Positions 46,211-54,106 of a stretch of 64,000 nucleotides of DNA are shown in pieces (position 1 is the stretch's first letter; each line of letters starts with the position of its first letter). Source of the DNA: Pseudomonas sichuanensis. Its GTDB lineage: Bacteria > Pseudomonadota > Gammaproteobacteria > Pseudomonadales > Pseudomonadaceae. Both the position numbers and the translations under genes were made by a program. The DNA lies in the NCBI RefSeq assembly GCF_003231305.1, contig NZ_QKVM01000030.1, positions 1-64,000 on the forward strand, read 5' to 3'. The notes under the pieces are model-generated. The model had not been told where the DNA came from, searched no databases, and saw nothing but the letters and a program-made list of their open reading frames with translations.

Positions 46211-46493
46211 GGCACCACCAGGACTGCGCGTACAGAACGCCGTCGATTTCCTCCACGCCGGTGATGTTCATCCCGAGCGTGGCCATGCCAGTCACTTTCG
46301 CATCGAGCAGCGGAGGGATAATGTCCGGGCCAGGCGTGTGATTGAACACCGTGGCCTGGGTGGTGACCCGGCCAAGCACTTGGCTGTGATGCTCGCCGAT
46401 CTGAATGTCAGCCCTGAATGACTGGGCCTTGCGCATCTGGTCGGCCGGGATAGCAATACCGCGCTCCCGTCGACGAACGAGGTTGAAGTACAT
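46200..46493 (-). CDS. Phage hypothetical protein
   Basis: 97 residues (MYFNLVRRRERGIAIPADQM...). It lies in the minus-strand late operon and overlaps the next gene by 11 bases. No family is recognised. The body is compatible with a small structural or DNA-binding protein, but nothing decides this. Confidence 0.55.
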   Translation of the reverse strand: MYFNLVRRRERGIAIPADQMRKAQSFRADIQIGEHHSQVLGRVTTQATVFNHTPGPDIIPPLLDAKVTGMATLGMNITGVEEIDGVLYAQSWWCRVE

Positions 46494-46572
46494 AGGGCAC
46501 CAATACTGTATAAAAACACAGTATCGTATAGAGCGACCTCATCTCAGGCAACGCCCGACCGGCGGCACCCTG

Positions 46573-46782
46573 TCAGTGGCTGGTGTAACCAGGTCCGCCG
46601 AGCACTTGCAACTGGTAGTCGATAATGGCCTGGAACAGCGACTCGGCCAGGATCCTCAGGCGCTCAACCTCTGCAGGCGGAGCGCCAAGATCCCTCGCTT
46701 CGTGGTAAAGCCTCATGGCCTCGACTGCCTGCTGCATTTGCGGAGAGTCCGGCATGAGCACTTTTTCTAGGCTGCGCTTCAC
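46573..46782 (-). CDS. Small phage hypothetical protein
   Basis: 69 residues, helical (MKRSLEKVLMPDSPQMQQAV...). It follows the spanin genes by 13 bases on the same strand. No domain is recognised. It is probably co-transcribed with the lysis genes. Confidence 0.55.
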   Translation of the reverse strand: MKRSLEKVLMPDSPQMQQAVEAMRLYHEARDLGAPPAEVERLRILAESLFQAIIDYQLQVLGGPGYTSH

Positions 46783-46795
46783 GGCTCAGTTCCAG

Positions 46796-47293
46796 TCATT
46801 CGACCAGGGCAGTATAGGACGCCTCGCAGGTCAGCCCCGCTATTCGGGCTCGGTCATAAGCCTTCGCCAGCTCTCGATTCGTATCGACAGCCCGCTCGAG
46901 CAGGTCGGAGAGCACCATGGCGGCGCGGGTGGCTGCCTCGCCTCTGGCGACAGCGGCGGGATCCGTGGCGGTGCAACTAACGGCGGCGGCGAAACTGGCA
47001 GCTTCGTCGCGCAACCGCTGGCCAGCAGCATCAGCGCTGGCAGCATCAGCATCAGCAATCGTTCGTTGTTCCTGCGCATGCGCCCTCACCTCTTCCTTGG
47101 CCGTCTCGCGGCGATTCTCTTCTTTCCGGGCGTCACGCTCGCCCAGCACTTCGGCCAGGCGATCGCCGCTGTCGCGCTTGGCTGATGCCTGCTCAGCCTC
47201 TGCACGCTCAACAGACCGGCCGTGCTCGTAGGCACCCAAGTAGGACGCCACCACCAGTAGCAGCGCGATGACGCGCACGCCCAGGCCGTTCAC
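46796..47293 (-). CDS. Inner-membrane spanin (Rz-like, DUF2514 type)
   Basis: 165 residues. One N-terminal membrane segment (VRVIALLLVVASYLGAYEHG) is followed by a long periplasmic coiled coil rich in Glu, Arg and Ala. With the nested o-spanin it bridges the periplasm and fuses the two membranes in the last step of lysis. GTG 47291-47293 overlaps the endolysin stop as GTGA. The DUF2514 label is from remembered resemblance. The spanin role is strengthened by the embedded lipoprotein gene. Confidence 0.82.
   Translation of the reverse strand: MNGLGVRVIALLLVVASYLGAYEHGRSVERAEAEQASAKRDSGDRLAEVLGERDARKEENRRETAKEEVRAHAQEQRTIADADAASADAAGQRLRDEAASFAAAVSCTATDPAAVARGEAATRAAMVLSDLLERAVDTNRELAKAYDRARIAGLTCEASYTALVE
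46840..47079 (-). CDS. Outer-membrane spanin lipoprotein (Rz1-like), nested in the i-spanin gene
   Basis: 79 residues, lying wholly inside the i-spanin gene in another frame. The start MRRNNERLLMLMLPALMLLASGC is a lipoprotein signal with lipobox LASGC (lipid-bearing Cys23). The mature part is short and proline-rich (PVSPPPLVAPPRIPPLSP), the hallmark of Rz1 o-spanins. It is easily missed by gene callers because of the full overlap. Confidence 0.8.
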   Translation of the reverse strand: MRRNNERLLMLMLPALMLLASGCATKLPVSPPPLVAPPRIPPLSPEARQPPAPPWCSPTCSSGLSIRIESWRRLMTEPE

Positions 47294-47919
47294 GCCAGCA
47301 CCTTTAGCGCCAGGTCATACAGCGCCTTACGCTCTGCGGCCCCATGCGGCACCCGGCCAGGCTGGCCGGTGTTGATCACGCTGCCGATGTCCTGGATGCG
47401 TCCGGCATCGGCCAGCTCGTTCATGCCGTGCTTTGCCCACCACCACGCCGCCGACTGGGCGGCATGCTCGGCCTGCTCGAGCAGTTCGGGCTGCTCCACC
47501 AGCGGCAGGCCCAGGGCCAGGCCGGCGCCCCGGTGATTGTCGCGGCCAGTGAGCTGGATCAGCCCACGGCCCCGGTACCGCCAACCGTCACCCGAGGACT
47601 CGGGGCCATTGCCCATCCGGCCGGCGTAAACGCAGTTGGCGATCTTTTCCGGCTGCCGAGCGTAGGCGCCGGCGGTCTGCGCGGTGAATCGGCTTGGCCA
47701 GGTGCGCACCAGGGCCTCGGCGCTGTAGTTTAGGTTCTCGACCAGGTTGCGCAGCTGGCCAGACTCATGGCCGACCTGGGCCAGGAAAGCAGCCATGCGC
47801 ACCCGGCTATCGATCTTCCAGCGCAGTGCGGCGCGGTTCAGTGCAGGCAAAAAAACGCCCGCTACCGGGCGGGCTTTGGGGAGGATCTGCAGCAGCTGCT
47901 GCTCGGTGAGAGGAGTCAT
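47290..47919 (-). CDS. Phage endolysin, glycoside hydrolase family 19
   Basis: 209 residues. It hydrolyses the glycan strands of peptidoglycan at lysis. The GH19 features are visible: FLAQVGHESGQLRNLVENLNYSA with the catalytic Glu, a second acid expected near CVYAGRMGNGPESSGDGW, then YRGRGLIQLTGRDN. The latter would normally continue with a Tyr in the family (here NHRGAG). There is no signal peptide, so it probably needs a holin, but no clear holin gene was found in the remaining cassette. The start ATG 47917-47919 follows CTGGAAAAAAGC. Confidence 0.88.
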   Translation of the reverse strand: MTPLTEQQLLQILPKARPVAGVFLPALNRAALRWKIDSRVRMAAFLAQVGHESGQLRNLVENLNYSAEALVRTWPSRFTAQTAGAYARQPEKIANCVYAGRMGNGPESSGDGWRYRGRGLIQLTGRDNHRGAGLALGLPLVEQPELLEQAEHAAQSAAWWWAKHGMNELADAGRIQDIGSVINTGQPGRVPHGAAERKALYDLALKVLA

Positions 47920-47954
47920 GCTTTTTTCCAGATAGAAACCGCCAAATAGCGGTT
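47917..47954. repeat. Lysis-gene leader repeat, copy 1
   Basis: The start region of the GH19 endolysin with its upstream AACCGC-CAAATA-GCGGTT hairpin. It is about 82% identical to 50760-50798, in the same orientation. The two copies bracket the cargo gene. Confidence 0.65.
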
Positions 47955-48007
47955 GGGTTACGACTCATGGCGATGAGGCAGGGCGTGACGGGCGAAGCTG
48001 CATCTTA

Positions 48008-48038
48008 TTGGTGACGCAACGAGCTCGTCATATATAAT
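48008..48038 (+). promoter_or_regulatory. Promoter of the prophage cargo gene
   Basis: A perfect -10 TATAAT (48033-48038) lies in an AT-rich stretch 45 bases before the ATG. A weaker -35 TTGGTG lies at 48008-48013 (19-base spacing). It gives the cargo gene transcription independent of phage control. Confidence 0.6.
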
Positions 48039-48083
48039 CCGCGCGTTTTTCCCGCACATCATGGACAAGATCGAGGTAGATAT

Positions 48084-50471
48084 ATGGCTGGCAATGTCAG
48101 CAGTCGTGCAGCTCCAGAAGGCGCCGCACACGAATTTGCCGAGCAGTCTGCTCAGTGCAAAACCAGGAATCGTTTCGCCTTAGCTCTCGGACTTTCAGGC
48201 TGTGCAGCGCTGGCTTACCAAGTGGCCTGGCAGCGAGTGATGACCCAGATCATTGGATCTGATGCGATTTCTATGGTGCTGGTAGTCACCATTTTCATGA
48301 TTTGCCTCGGCATCGGATCGGAACTTGCAAAGTTCTTGGTTGCCAGGTCCCAGGCCAAAGCGCTCAGGATTTATGCAACCATAGAAATACTGGTCGCTAT
48401 TTATGGCATTGTTTCTATCCCACTGTTGCGGTCCGTCAATGCTAGCGTTGGCGCAATGACTGGTGACTCTTTAACCGCAGACTTCTTGCTCAACCTCGGC
48501 CTGTTATCGATACCTATCATCGGCATGGGTCTGACTACGCCATTAATTGTTCACGTGGCAAAAGAGAGCCTTTCGAATGTCGGCCGTACTGTAGGCGTCC
48601 TTTATGGCTGGAATATCGCAGGAGCTGCAGCTGGATCGCTACTAACAGGCCTCATTCTCATTGAGCTATTCGGTCTCAGCGGAACAACATTCTTCGCAGC
48701 AGCAGCAAACGTCCTTGCAGCAGCCATAGCCATACAGGGCCTTCGCTTGCTCCCTATGGGCGGCAGCGCAGATAGCGTTGCTACGCCTTCTACCAAACCG
48801 GCAAGAGTTCCACTGACCGCTGCAGTGGCGGCTGTCCTGTTCGGATTTGGCACGTTAGCGATCCAGGTAATTTTCTTTCGGGTTCTTTCCAATTACCTGA
48901 CGCTGTCAACAATTGTCTTCCCTGTATTGCTCTGCGCATACCTGTGCTTGATGTCCTTAGGGCAATGGGTCGGCGGACAACTGGCGGACCGCTACAGTAC
49001 CCGTCTCCCTTTAGTCATTGCGGGTCTTTTCGCGGCAGGCTCCGTACTGCTGCTGGCTGCATTACGGCTCCCGCCAGAATGGGCCGCCCATATACACGCC
49101 CTTCGCTTCTCCAGCTTCAATGGCCAACTCGTCGCGCCGGAATTTGCGCACCTGATTGGCGACCCATCACCTATCACAGTATTCCTGTTTTCCGCTGGAA
49201 TGATGGTTTCAGTCATAGCATGGTCAGGATTGTTCCCGGTCATGTTCAGACTAATCACGCAACGCATTGAGGATGCGGGCAATCGCTTTGCGCGCATCTA
49301 TACCCTGTACACCACGGGTAACGTCATCGGTGCCTTCGCCTGCGGAATTTTCCTGCTACCTAACTTAGGTACAGGCCTGAGCGCGCTCTCGACAGTCATA
49401 ATTGTTGGGCTAGGGGCGCTGCTTGTTATCGTCGGCAACCGCGCGAGCCGTTTAGGTTTCCACGCTTATAGCCTGTTGGTGATCGGCGTCATCGCTGCCG
49501 CTTTGATGCCTCGCGATTACTACAGTTCATTTAAGTTCGGGAATTACCAGGTTGCGGAAGTCTTTGAAGGTCGAACCGGGGTAGCAACTGTTGTCCCAAC
49601 ATCACGGTTCTACACCATCGTAGACGTAAACCGTACTGCTTCGGCTTCCGCTCTCAATGCCGATCCTGCGCCGACCGACTCATATGAGGCATGGCGATGG
49701 AATCATACGGACCTGATGGCTTTGGACCCATCATTCAGACCAAAAAACGTTCTGGTAATCGGAATCGGACATGCTTATTTGATCGACGCAATGCTAGATC
49801 TGCCATTCATTGAGAAGATCACCGTGGTGGACTTGTCGGCAGAAGTTGTCGAAGCAGTTAAAAAGCATACGAAAACATCATCAAGCCGAATTTTCAGTGA
49901 TCCTCGAGTTGAAATTGTCATAGCAGATGGAAGGCGCTTCGTACAATCAGCCATTAAGCGCGGCGAGAAGTATGATTTAATCCAGAACAAGATCAATGAG
50001 CCGTGGCATGCTGGCGGTGGAAATTTATTCACCGAAGAGTTTTTCCTTGAAGAGAAGAAACTCCTTGCTCCAGGCGGATACCTAAGTACGCGCCCATTGA
50101 CTGGCCACCTAACTGACGGACTTAAGGTTTTCCATAACGCAATGTGGACAGGTTACTACCACATGTACTTCAAAAACGGTGATATGTCGGTGCCTAAATC
50201 CGCAGTCGTCAGTGAAGACATCAAGGGTGCATGGAACACTGAATTGCCTGGAAGGCCTCCTGTAATGACTAAGCCCAGAACTGAGCTTCAGGTGGCAGCA
50301 TTTACTTCCGTGCCAGACGAGCTTCGCACTGATGCGAATACCGATGACCGCCCGACATTCGAATACTACTGGCTACGCCAACTGTTTAGAGTTTGGAACT
50401 CTCCACGAGTAAACTTCTGGGACATCGACTTCAAACCATACTCCCAGGCTGTCCCCGTCCGCTCCAATTAA
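48084..50471 (+). CDS. Membrane protein with spermidine-synthase-like C-terminal domain (prophage cargo)
   Basis: 795 residues. Residues about 30-470 have around 12 hydrophobic segments (LGLSGCAALAYQVAWQRVMT, LLSIPIIGMGLTTPLIV, LLVIGVIAAALMP). Residues about 490-790 form a Rossmann domain like SpeE: NVLVIGIGHAYL, ITVVDLSAEVVEAVKKH and VEIVIADGRRFV. The aminopropyl-transfer motif (D-S/T-S/T-D-P) is replaced by NKINEPWHAGGG, so polyamine synthesis is doubtful. It is opposite in strand to the lysis genes, has its own promoter and terminator, and is clearly richer in AT than the chromosome. These are marks of a phage moron. Substrate and function are unknown. Confidence 0.8.
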   Translation: MAGNVSSRAAPEGAAHEFAEQSAQCKTRNRFALALGLSGCAALAYQVAWQRVMTQIIGSDAISMVLVVTIFMICLGIGSELAKFLVARSQAKALRIYATIEILVAIYGIVSIPLLRSVNASVGAMTGDSLTADFLLNLGLLSIPIIGMGLTTPLIVHVAKESLSNVGRTVGVLYGWNIAGAAAGSLLTGLILIELFGLSGTTFFAAAANVLAAAIAIQGLRLLPMGGSADSVATPSTKPARVPLTAAVAAVLFGFGTLAIQVIFFRVLSNYLTLSTIVFPVLLCAYLCLMSLGQWVGGQLADRYSTRLPLVIAGLFAAGSVLLLAALRLPPEWAAHIHALRFSSFNGQLVAPEFAHLIGDPSPITVFLFSAGMMVSVIAWSGLFPVMFRLITQRIEDAGNRFARIYTLYTTGNVIGAFACGIFLLPNLGTGLSALSTVIIVGLGALLVIVGNRASRLGFHAYSLLVIGVIAAALMPRDYYSSFKFGNYQVAEVFEGRTGVATVVPTSRFYTIVDVNRTASASALNADPAPTDSYEAWRWNHTDLMALDPSFRPKNVLVIGIGHAYLIDAMLDLPFIEKITVVDLSAEVVEAVKKHTKTSSSRIFSDPRVEIVIADGRRFVQSAIKRGEKYDLIQNKINEPWHAGGGNLFTEEFFLEEKKLLAPGGYLSTRPLTGHLTDGLKVFHNAMWTGYYHMYFKNGDMSVPKSAVVSEDIKGAWNTELPGRPPVMTKPRTELQVAAFTSVPDELRTDANTDDRPTFEYYWLRQLFRVWNSPRVNFWDIDFKPYSQAVPVRSN

Positions 50472-50478
50472 ATGTAAT

Positions 50479-50507
50479 GCGGCCGCTGAAATAGCGGCCG
50501 CTTTATT
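50479..50507 (+). terminator. Terminator of the cargo gene
   Basis: GCGGCCGCT-GAAAT-AGCGGCCGC is a perfect 9-bp stem followed by TTTATT, 7 bases after the stop codon. Confidence 0.82.
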
Positions 50508-50597
50508 CCCCCTGACAATATCTCCTGCAAATATTAGGTTCCGCTCACGCTGGTGGAATTCGCCATCTCGCAGTTCACCTCGATTCCGTGGATTTAA

Positions 50598-50762
50598 TCA
50601 GAGAAGTTCGCCAATCCCCCAATCCTCGTTGGTCAGCGCGCTCAGCGCGTCGTGAGGCACCATGGCGGCGCGGTTGTTCGAGGCACCTTCTGACCCGGCC
50701 AGCACGCTGAGGAAGGCGAGCGTGTTCTTGCTGGCCGCCATAGAGTCGGAAATACGAGCCAT
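50598..50762 (-). pseudogene. Remnant of a phage muramidase (GH104-like N-terminus)
   Basis: The 54-residue frame begins MARISDSMAASKNTLAFLSV, followed by LAGSEGAS. This is how GH104 phage lysozymes begin (including the Glu of the SEG motif). It then changes abruptly to NRAAMVPHDALSALTNEDWG and stops. The missing 130 or so residues point to an internal deletion. Its leader is a near copy of that of the GH19 endolysin. It lies between the tail chaperone gene and the cargo gene. Confidence 0.6.
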
Positions 50763-50798
50763 GCTTTTCTCCAGGCAAAAACCGTCTAATAGCCGGTT
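50760..50798. repeat. Lysis-gene leader repeat, copy 2
   Basis: CATGCTTTTCTCCAGGCAAA followed by AACCG-TCTAATAG-CCGGTT. It parallels 47917-47954 with six substitutions and a one-base gap. The hairpin arms are kept in both copies. Confidence 0.65.
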
Positions 50799-50838
50799 CT
50801 GGACGCTATTTTGGTTCCGCCAACAATGGTTCAGCATT

Positions 50839-51180
50839 TCATTCTGATTCTTCCCATGGGTACTTCGCGGAAATTTCCGCACGACGGCGCAGCCACTTTT
50901 GCTCAGCGTATTGAGCTGCCTCATCATTACCTGATAAGCGTTCAGCATCAGCCTCTATTTTGAATCTATCGCTCCCATTTATCGGGTCCGCATATGCGAC
51001 CAAGCGAGCCCGCTCCACATCGGCACGGGATGGAGCCCGCTTTGGCGGATCTAGGTGAGCGCGCACTTCGTTGGCGTCCATCAGCACAAGTTCGTCGGAC
51101 CCAAATAGCTCACGATGCTGCTCGCAGTCATAGCAGTAAACCTCACCAGATTTACTGTGTCGATAAAACAACTGAGTCAT
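50839..51180 (-). CDS. Phage tail assembly chaperone-like protein
   Basis: 113 residues from ATG 51178-51180 (MTQLFYRHSKSGEVYCYDCE), with GGGAG upstream. The C-terminal part (RARLVAYADPINGSDRFKIE and KWLRRRAEISAKYPW) is the pattern of tail fibre assembly/chaperone proteins of lambdoid and Pseudomonas phages. It follows the tail fibre gene with a 4-base overlap, as usual for this pair. Confidence 0.75.
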   Translation of the reverse strand: MTQLFYRHSKSGEVYCYDCEQHRELFGSDELVLMDANEVRAHLDPPKRAPSRADVERARLVAYADPINGSDRFKIEADAERLSGNDEAAQYAEQKWLRRRAEISAKYPWEESE

Positions 51181-52028
51181 GGTCGTCTCTCCCACCAAGT
51201 GCGCAATGTATCAAGCCCGTCAATTTCAACCCGATACGTGGAAAACGCGGGAATTGTAATGGTGACACCAACCCTTGGTAAGGCTCCGCTGGATGCCCCG
51301 CCTAAGGGACTGAACACTGCCTGCCCGTCAATCAGCACGGAAAGCCCTGCCGAGTTTCCTGATGAATCACCAGTTACAACCGCGATTTCTATGTCGTGAC
51401 TGTAAGGGTTTGTGTAGTTGGTGGCAGGCAACCGGGATGCAAGCATGTTCTTCCATGTTCCTGTGCTTGCGCGCGCATAGCACAGCACCTCTACAACATT
51501 CGCTGCCGTTGCTCGAATTACGCAGGTATCGCCAGCAGCAGTAGTGATGTTCGCTCCGCTTTGGGTGACAAGCGATGCGCTGTTCGTCAGGGTGAGGGGC
51601 CCGGCAAAACGAACAAAGTAGCAAGAGTCAGCCGGCAAAGTGAATCCTGCAATGCTAGAGCTTCCGGTAATGTTTATGTGACGCGTGTTCGGAGCAAGAG
51701 TCGAAAGATTTACATTTGATGAAGAGACGACGTCAATACGGGTAGTATTTAAGTAGTCGGTAGCACGAGACGATATGATTTGAATAAGTGCGCTGTAGTA
51801 CTGCGAGGCACCTACTTTGTCTACATCGCCATTCGCAGTCAATCCTGCGCCTTCCAGCAATGACGACAGAAAGGCCAGATGATCACCCGTCGCCAAGTCA
51901 CCGAAAAACATAAAACCTTCTACTTCGAAGATGGCAGCTACCTTGCCTTCGAGATCAGCTATGCCGCCGCTGATGACGGCATGGACTGGCCTATCAAAGC
52001 CTGACCCTCCGGCGATGCCCGCCAGCAC
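51177..52028 (-). CDS. Phage tail fibre, truncated at the N-terminus
   Basis: Open for 283 residues, but only about the last 230 look genuine. FLSSLLEGAGLTANGDVDKV and GASQYYSALIQII match the typical linker of Pseudomonas tail fibres. A beta-rich receptor-binding part ends in TITIPAFSTYRVEIDG. The first ~50 residues (MLAGIAGGSGFDRPVHAVIS) are antisense to a plausible plus-strand small gene and probably do not belong. The true 5' part of the fibre gene has been deleted. The GTG at 52026-52028 is therefore an uncertain start. Confidence 0.6.
   Translation of the reverse strand: MLAGIAGGSGFDRPVHAVISGGIADLEGKVAAIFEVEGFMFFGDLATGDHLAFLSSLLEGAGLTANGDVDKVGASQYYSALIQIISSRATDYLNTTRIDVVSSSNVNLSTLAPNTRHINITGSSSIAGFTLPADSCYFVRFAGPLTLTNSASLVTQSGANITTAAGDTCVIRATAANVVEVLCYARASTGTWKNMLASRLPATNYTNPYSHDIEIAVVTGDSSGNSAGLSVLIDGQAVFSPLGGASSGALPRVGVTITIPAFSTYRVEIDGLDTLRTWWERRP
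51879..52004 (+). CDS. Small phage early protein (41 residues)
   Basis: MITRRQVTEKHKTFYFEDGS... ends at TGA 52002-52004. The ATG has AAAGG five bases upstream, and the codon use is normal. It lies 67 bases before the Lar-like gene on the same strand and would be the first gene of the early cluster. It overlaps, on the opposite strand, the dubious 5' part of the tail fibre frame. Function unknown. Confidence 0.45.
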   Translation: MITRRQVTEKHKTFYFEDGSYLAFEISYAAADDGMDWPIKA

Positions 52029-52071
52029 CCTCCCACTTCAACCAATCACGCCACCCCGGCGAGGTATCCCC

Positions 52072-52707
52072 ATGCCCACAGAAAACCGACCCAGCAATAC
52101 CGAGATGGTCAGCGAACTGCTGCCATGCCCCTTCTGCGGCCAGCAGGACTTCCTCATCGAGCGCCTAGACAGCGACGCGTCAGTGGTGATCTGCCAAGGC
52201 CTGACCGGGCCGCATGAGGCCTGCCTGGCCCGCGGCCCGGTAGGCGTGGCTCAGGATGAAGGTGAGGAGCAGCCAGGCCGCGACAAGGCGGTCGAGCTGT
52301 GGAACGCGAGAGCTGAGCGTCGCCAGGGTGAGTCGGTGGCGTTGCCTAGCCGTAAATCTGAGCCAACCGAAGACAGTGATGTTTTCACTGATGCAGAAAA
52401 TTCCGGCTTCAACGCCTGTCTGGACGAAATCGCCAAGCTTGGGCCGCTCTACGCCCATGCCCACACCTGCGAGAAATGCAGTGGCGTCCACTGCTCGAAA
52501 ACGGTATGCGTGCTGGAGATCGCCGCCGAGCGCGACACACTGCGCGCCCAGCTGGCCGACCTCAAGCGACGTCACGATGGCCTACGCCGCGACATGGCCA
52601 CCATCGCCGGCAGAGAGGTGCCGAAGGGGTGCACGGTCGCGGATTACGCTGCGGCAGCGATCGCTGACGCCCTATCCGCCAGCGCTGCGCCGAAGGCGAA
52701 GTCGTGA
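52072..52707 (+). CDS. Lar-family restriction-alleviation-like protein
   Basis: 211 residues. The N-terminal LLPCPFCGQQDFLIE zinc-ribbon half and the ELWNAR segment are typical of the Lar/Lar-like family. Rac prophage Lar relieves type I restriction of incoming DNA. The second half (about 90-211) is unrelated: a Cys-rich CEKCSGVHC motif and a coiled coil (EIAAERDTLRAQLADLKRRH). ATG 52072 follows GAGGT. It starts the tightly packed early operon. The restriction role is inferred from the family only. Confidence 0.78.
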   Translation: MPTENRPSNTEMVSELLPCPFCGQQDFLIERLDSDASVVICQGLTGPHEACLARGPVGVAQDEGEEQPGRDKAVELWNARAERRQGESVALPSRKSEPTEDSDVFTDAENSGFNACLDEIAKLGPLYAHAHTCEKCSGVHCSKTVCVLEIAAERDTLRAQLADLKRRHDGLRRDMATIAGREVPKGCTVADYAAAAIADALSASAAPKAKS

Positions 52708-52928
52708 AAACGCATTTCGCAGCATTCACCGACCTGGATGACCTTGAGCAAGCGCCCTGCGGAATCTGGCTAGGCGATGCCTCTGAGCTGTCAGGTGACT
52801 GGGCCAAAGTCGATTGCCTGCTTTGCCAGAGGCGCAAGCAGAAGATCATCGCCGCTGCAGCAGCCGAAGAGCGCGCCATCATCGAGCACATGGGCGATAT
52901 GGCAGATTTCATGCGCTCGGAATGCTAG
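52704..52928 (+). CDS. Small phage protein
   Basis: 74 residues. GTG 52704 overlaps the preceding stop as GTGA. A CLLCQRRKQK motif with an earlier Cys (APCGIW) could bind a metal. The acidic helical end is EERAIIEHMGDMADFM. No family is recognised. Confidence 0.6.
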   Translation: MKTHFAAFTDLDDLEQAPCGIWLGDASELSGDWAKVDCLLCQRRKQKIIAAAAAEERAIIEHMGDMADFMRSEC

Positions 52929-53015
52929 GCCGCGTAAGAGCACATTTGTACTCCGCCCGGCTGTAACCCCTCTACCCTATATTCACTGCCGCGATATGGC
53001 GGCCAAGGCGAAGCT

Positions 53016-53846
53016 ATGTCTCAAGCAAAGGAACGCCCGATCCTGTTCAGCGGGCACATGGTCCGCGCCATCCTAAACGGCCAGAAGACTGTCACGCGGC
53101 GCGAGATCAAGCCCAGCATGCGGAGCGCTGATAGCAGCTTCGAGCTTCACCAGCAGGAAGACGAGTCATGGCGCCCCATGCACACTTTTGACGAGAGCTG
53201 CATGGATGCCAAAGGCACCGAGCATCCAATTGTCTGCCCGTATGGCCAGCCAGGTGACCGCCTGTGGGTGCGCGAATCCTGGGCGCAGATCAACGTAGCC
53301 CAGGCGCCTGGCGAAAGCTGGGTGGTCTACCGCGAGTGCGACAACCGGACCGACTACGGCGGTCCCTGGAAACCGAGCATTCACATGCGTCGGCGCGATA
53401 GCCGCATCCTGCTGGAGGTCACCGCAGTGCGCGTCGAGCGGCTGCAGGGCATCAGCAAGCAGCAGGCCCTGGCAGAGGGCGTCCGCCTGTACACCGATCA
53501 TGCTGAGTGCGGCGACTGGTACCACGTCGAGGGGATCGAGACCTACAGCGCTGACCCGTGCAAGTCGTTCGAACTGCTGTGGGAGTCCACCGGCGGCGAC
53601 TGGGCGACCAACCCATGGGTCTGGGTCGTCGAGTTCAAAGTGATCGAGCCATCGCCAGCCGGCTGCGATTACCACGGCAGCCACTTCGGCGCGCCATACC
53701 CGGACGCGCAGTGTGTCGATGGCTTCCTGTGGGATGAGGACAGCTGTGATGTGCCGGGCGGCCCGCTGATGAGCGGCGGGGACATTCCCTGCCCGAAGTG
53801 CAACGCAGAGGCGTACGCCGACCACCAGCGTGAGATGAGCCAATGA
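53016..53846 (+). CDS. Phage ASCH/PUA-like protein
   Basis: 276 residues. The opening KERPILFSGHMVRAILNGQK-TVTRR and the downstream PYGQPGDRLWVRESW are the conserved motifs of phage morphogenetic-type ASCH-domain proteins, expected to bind RNA or nucleotides. The C-terminal tail has CPKCNAEAYADHQ, a possible half zinc ribbon. It overlaps the next gene by ATGA. The biological role in phages is not known. Confidence 0.75.
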   Translation: MSQAKERPILFSGHMVRAILNGQKTVTRREIKPSMRSADSSFELHQQEDESWRPMHTFDESCMDAKGTEHPIVCPYGQPGDRLWVRESWAQINVAQAPGESWVVYRECDNRTDYGGPWKPSIHMRRRDSRILLEVTAVRVERLQGISKQQALAEGVRLYTDHAECGDWYHVEGIETYSADPCKSFELLWESTGGDWATNPWVWVVEFKVIEPSPAGCDYHGSHFGAPYPDAQCVDGFLWDEDSCDVPGGPLMSGGDIPCPKCNAEAYADHQREMSQ

Positions 53847-54106
53847 CCCGCCTAGCCCTCCTTCTCGCGATGCTGGCCACCGGAGCCAGCGCAGCACCAA
53901 AGCCGCAAGAGAACGTCATCGACGTGCAGCACGACAGCCAGCGCGGCATCACCTGCTACCTGCTGAATGGGGTCGGCATCAGCTGCATCCCCGACGGCCA
54001 GCTGCACGCCGGCAACGAGAGCCAGCTCTCCCCGCACGAACAGCAGAACGGACCAACACCTGCAGGTGCGCCTGCGCCATGGAATGAAGAGAGGTATTCG
54101 CTGTGA
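53843..54106 (+). CDS. Small exported phage protein
   Basis: 87 residues. A signal peptide (MTRLALLLAMLATGASA) is followed by a short body with two Cys (GITCYLLNGVGISCIPDG) that could form a disulfide in the periplasm. It overlaps its neighbours at both ends by ATGA or GTGA. Function unknown. Confidence 0.65.
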   Translation: MTRLALLLAMLATGASAAPKPQENVIDVQHDSQRGITCYLLNGVGISCIPDGQLHAGNESQLSPHEQQNGPTPAGAPAPWNEERYSL

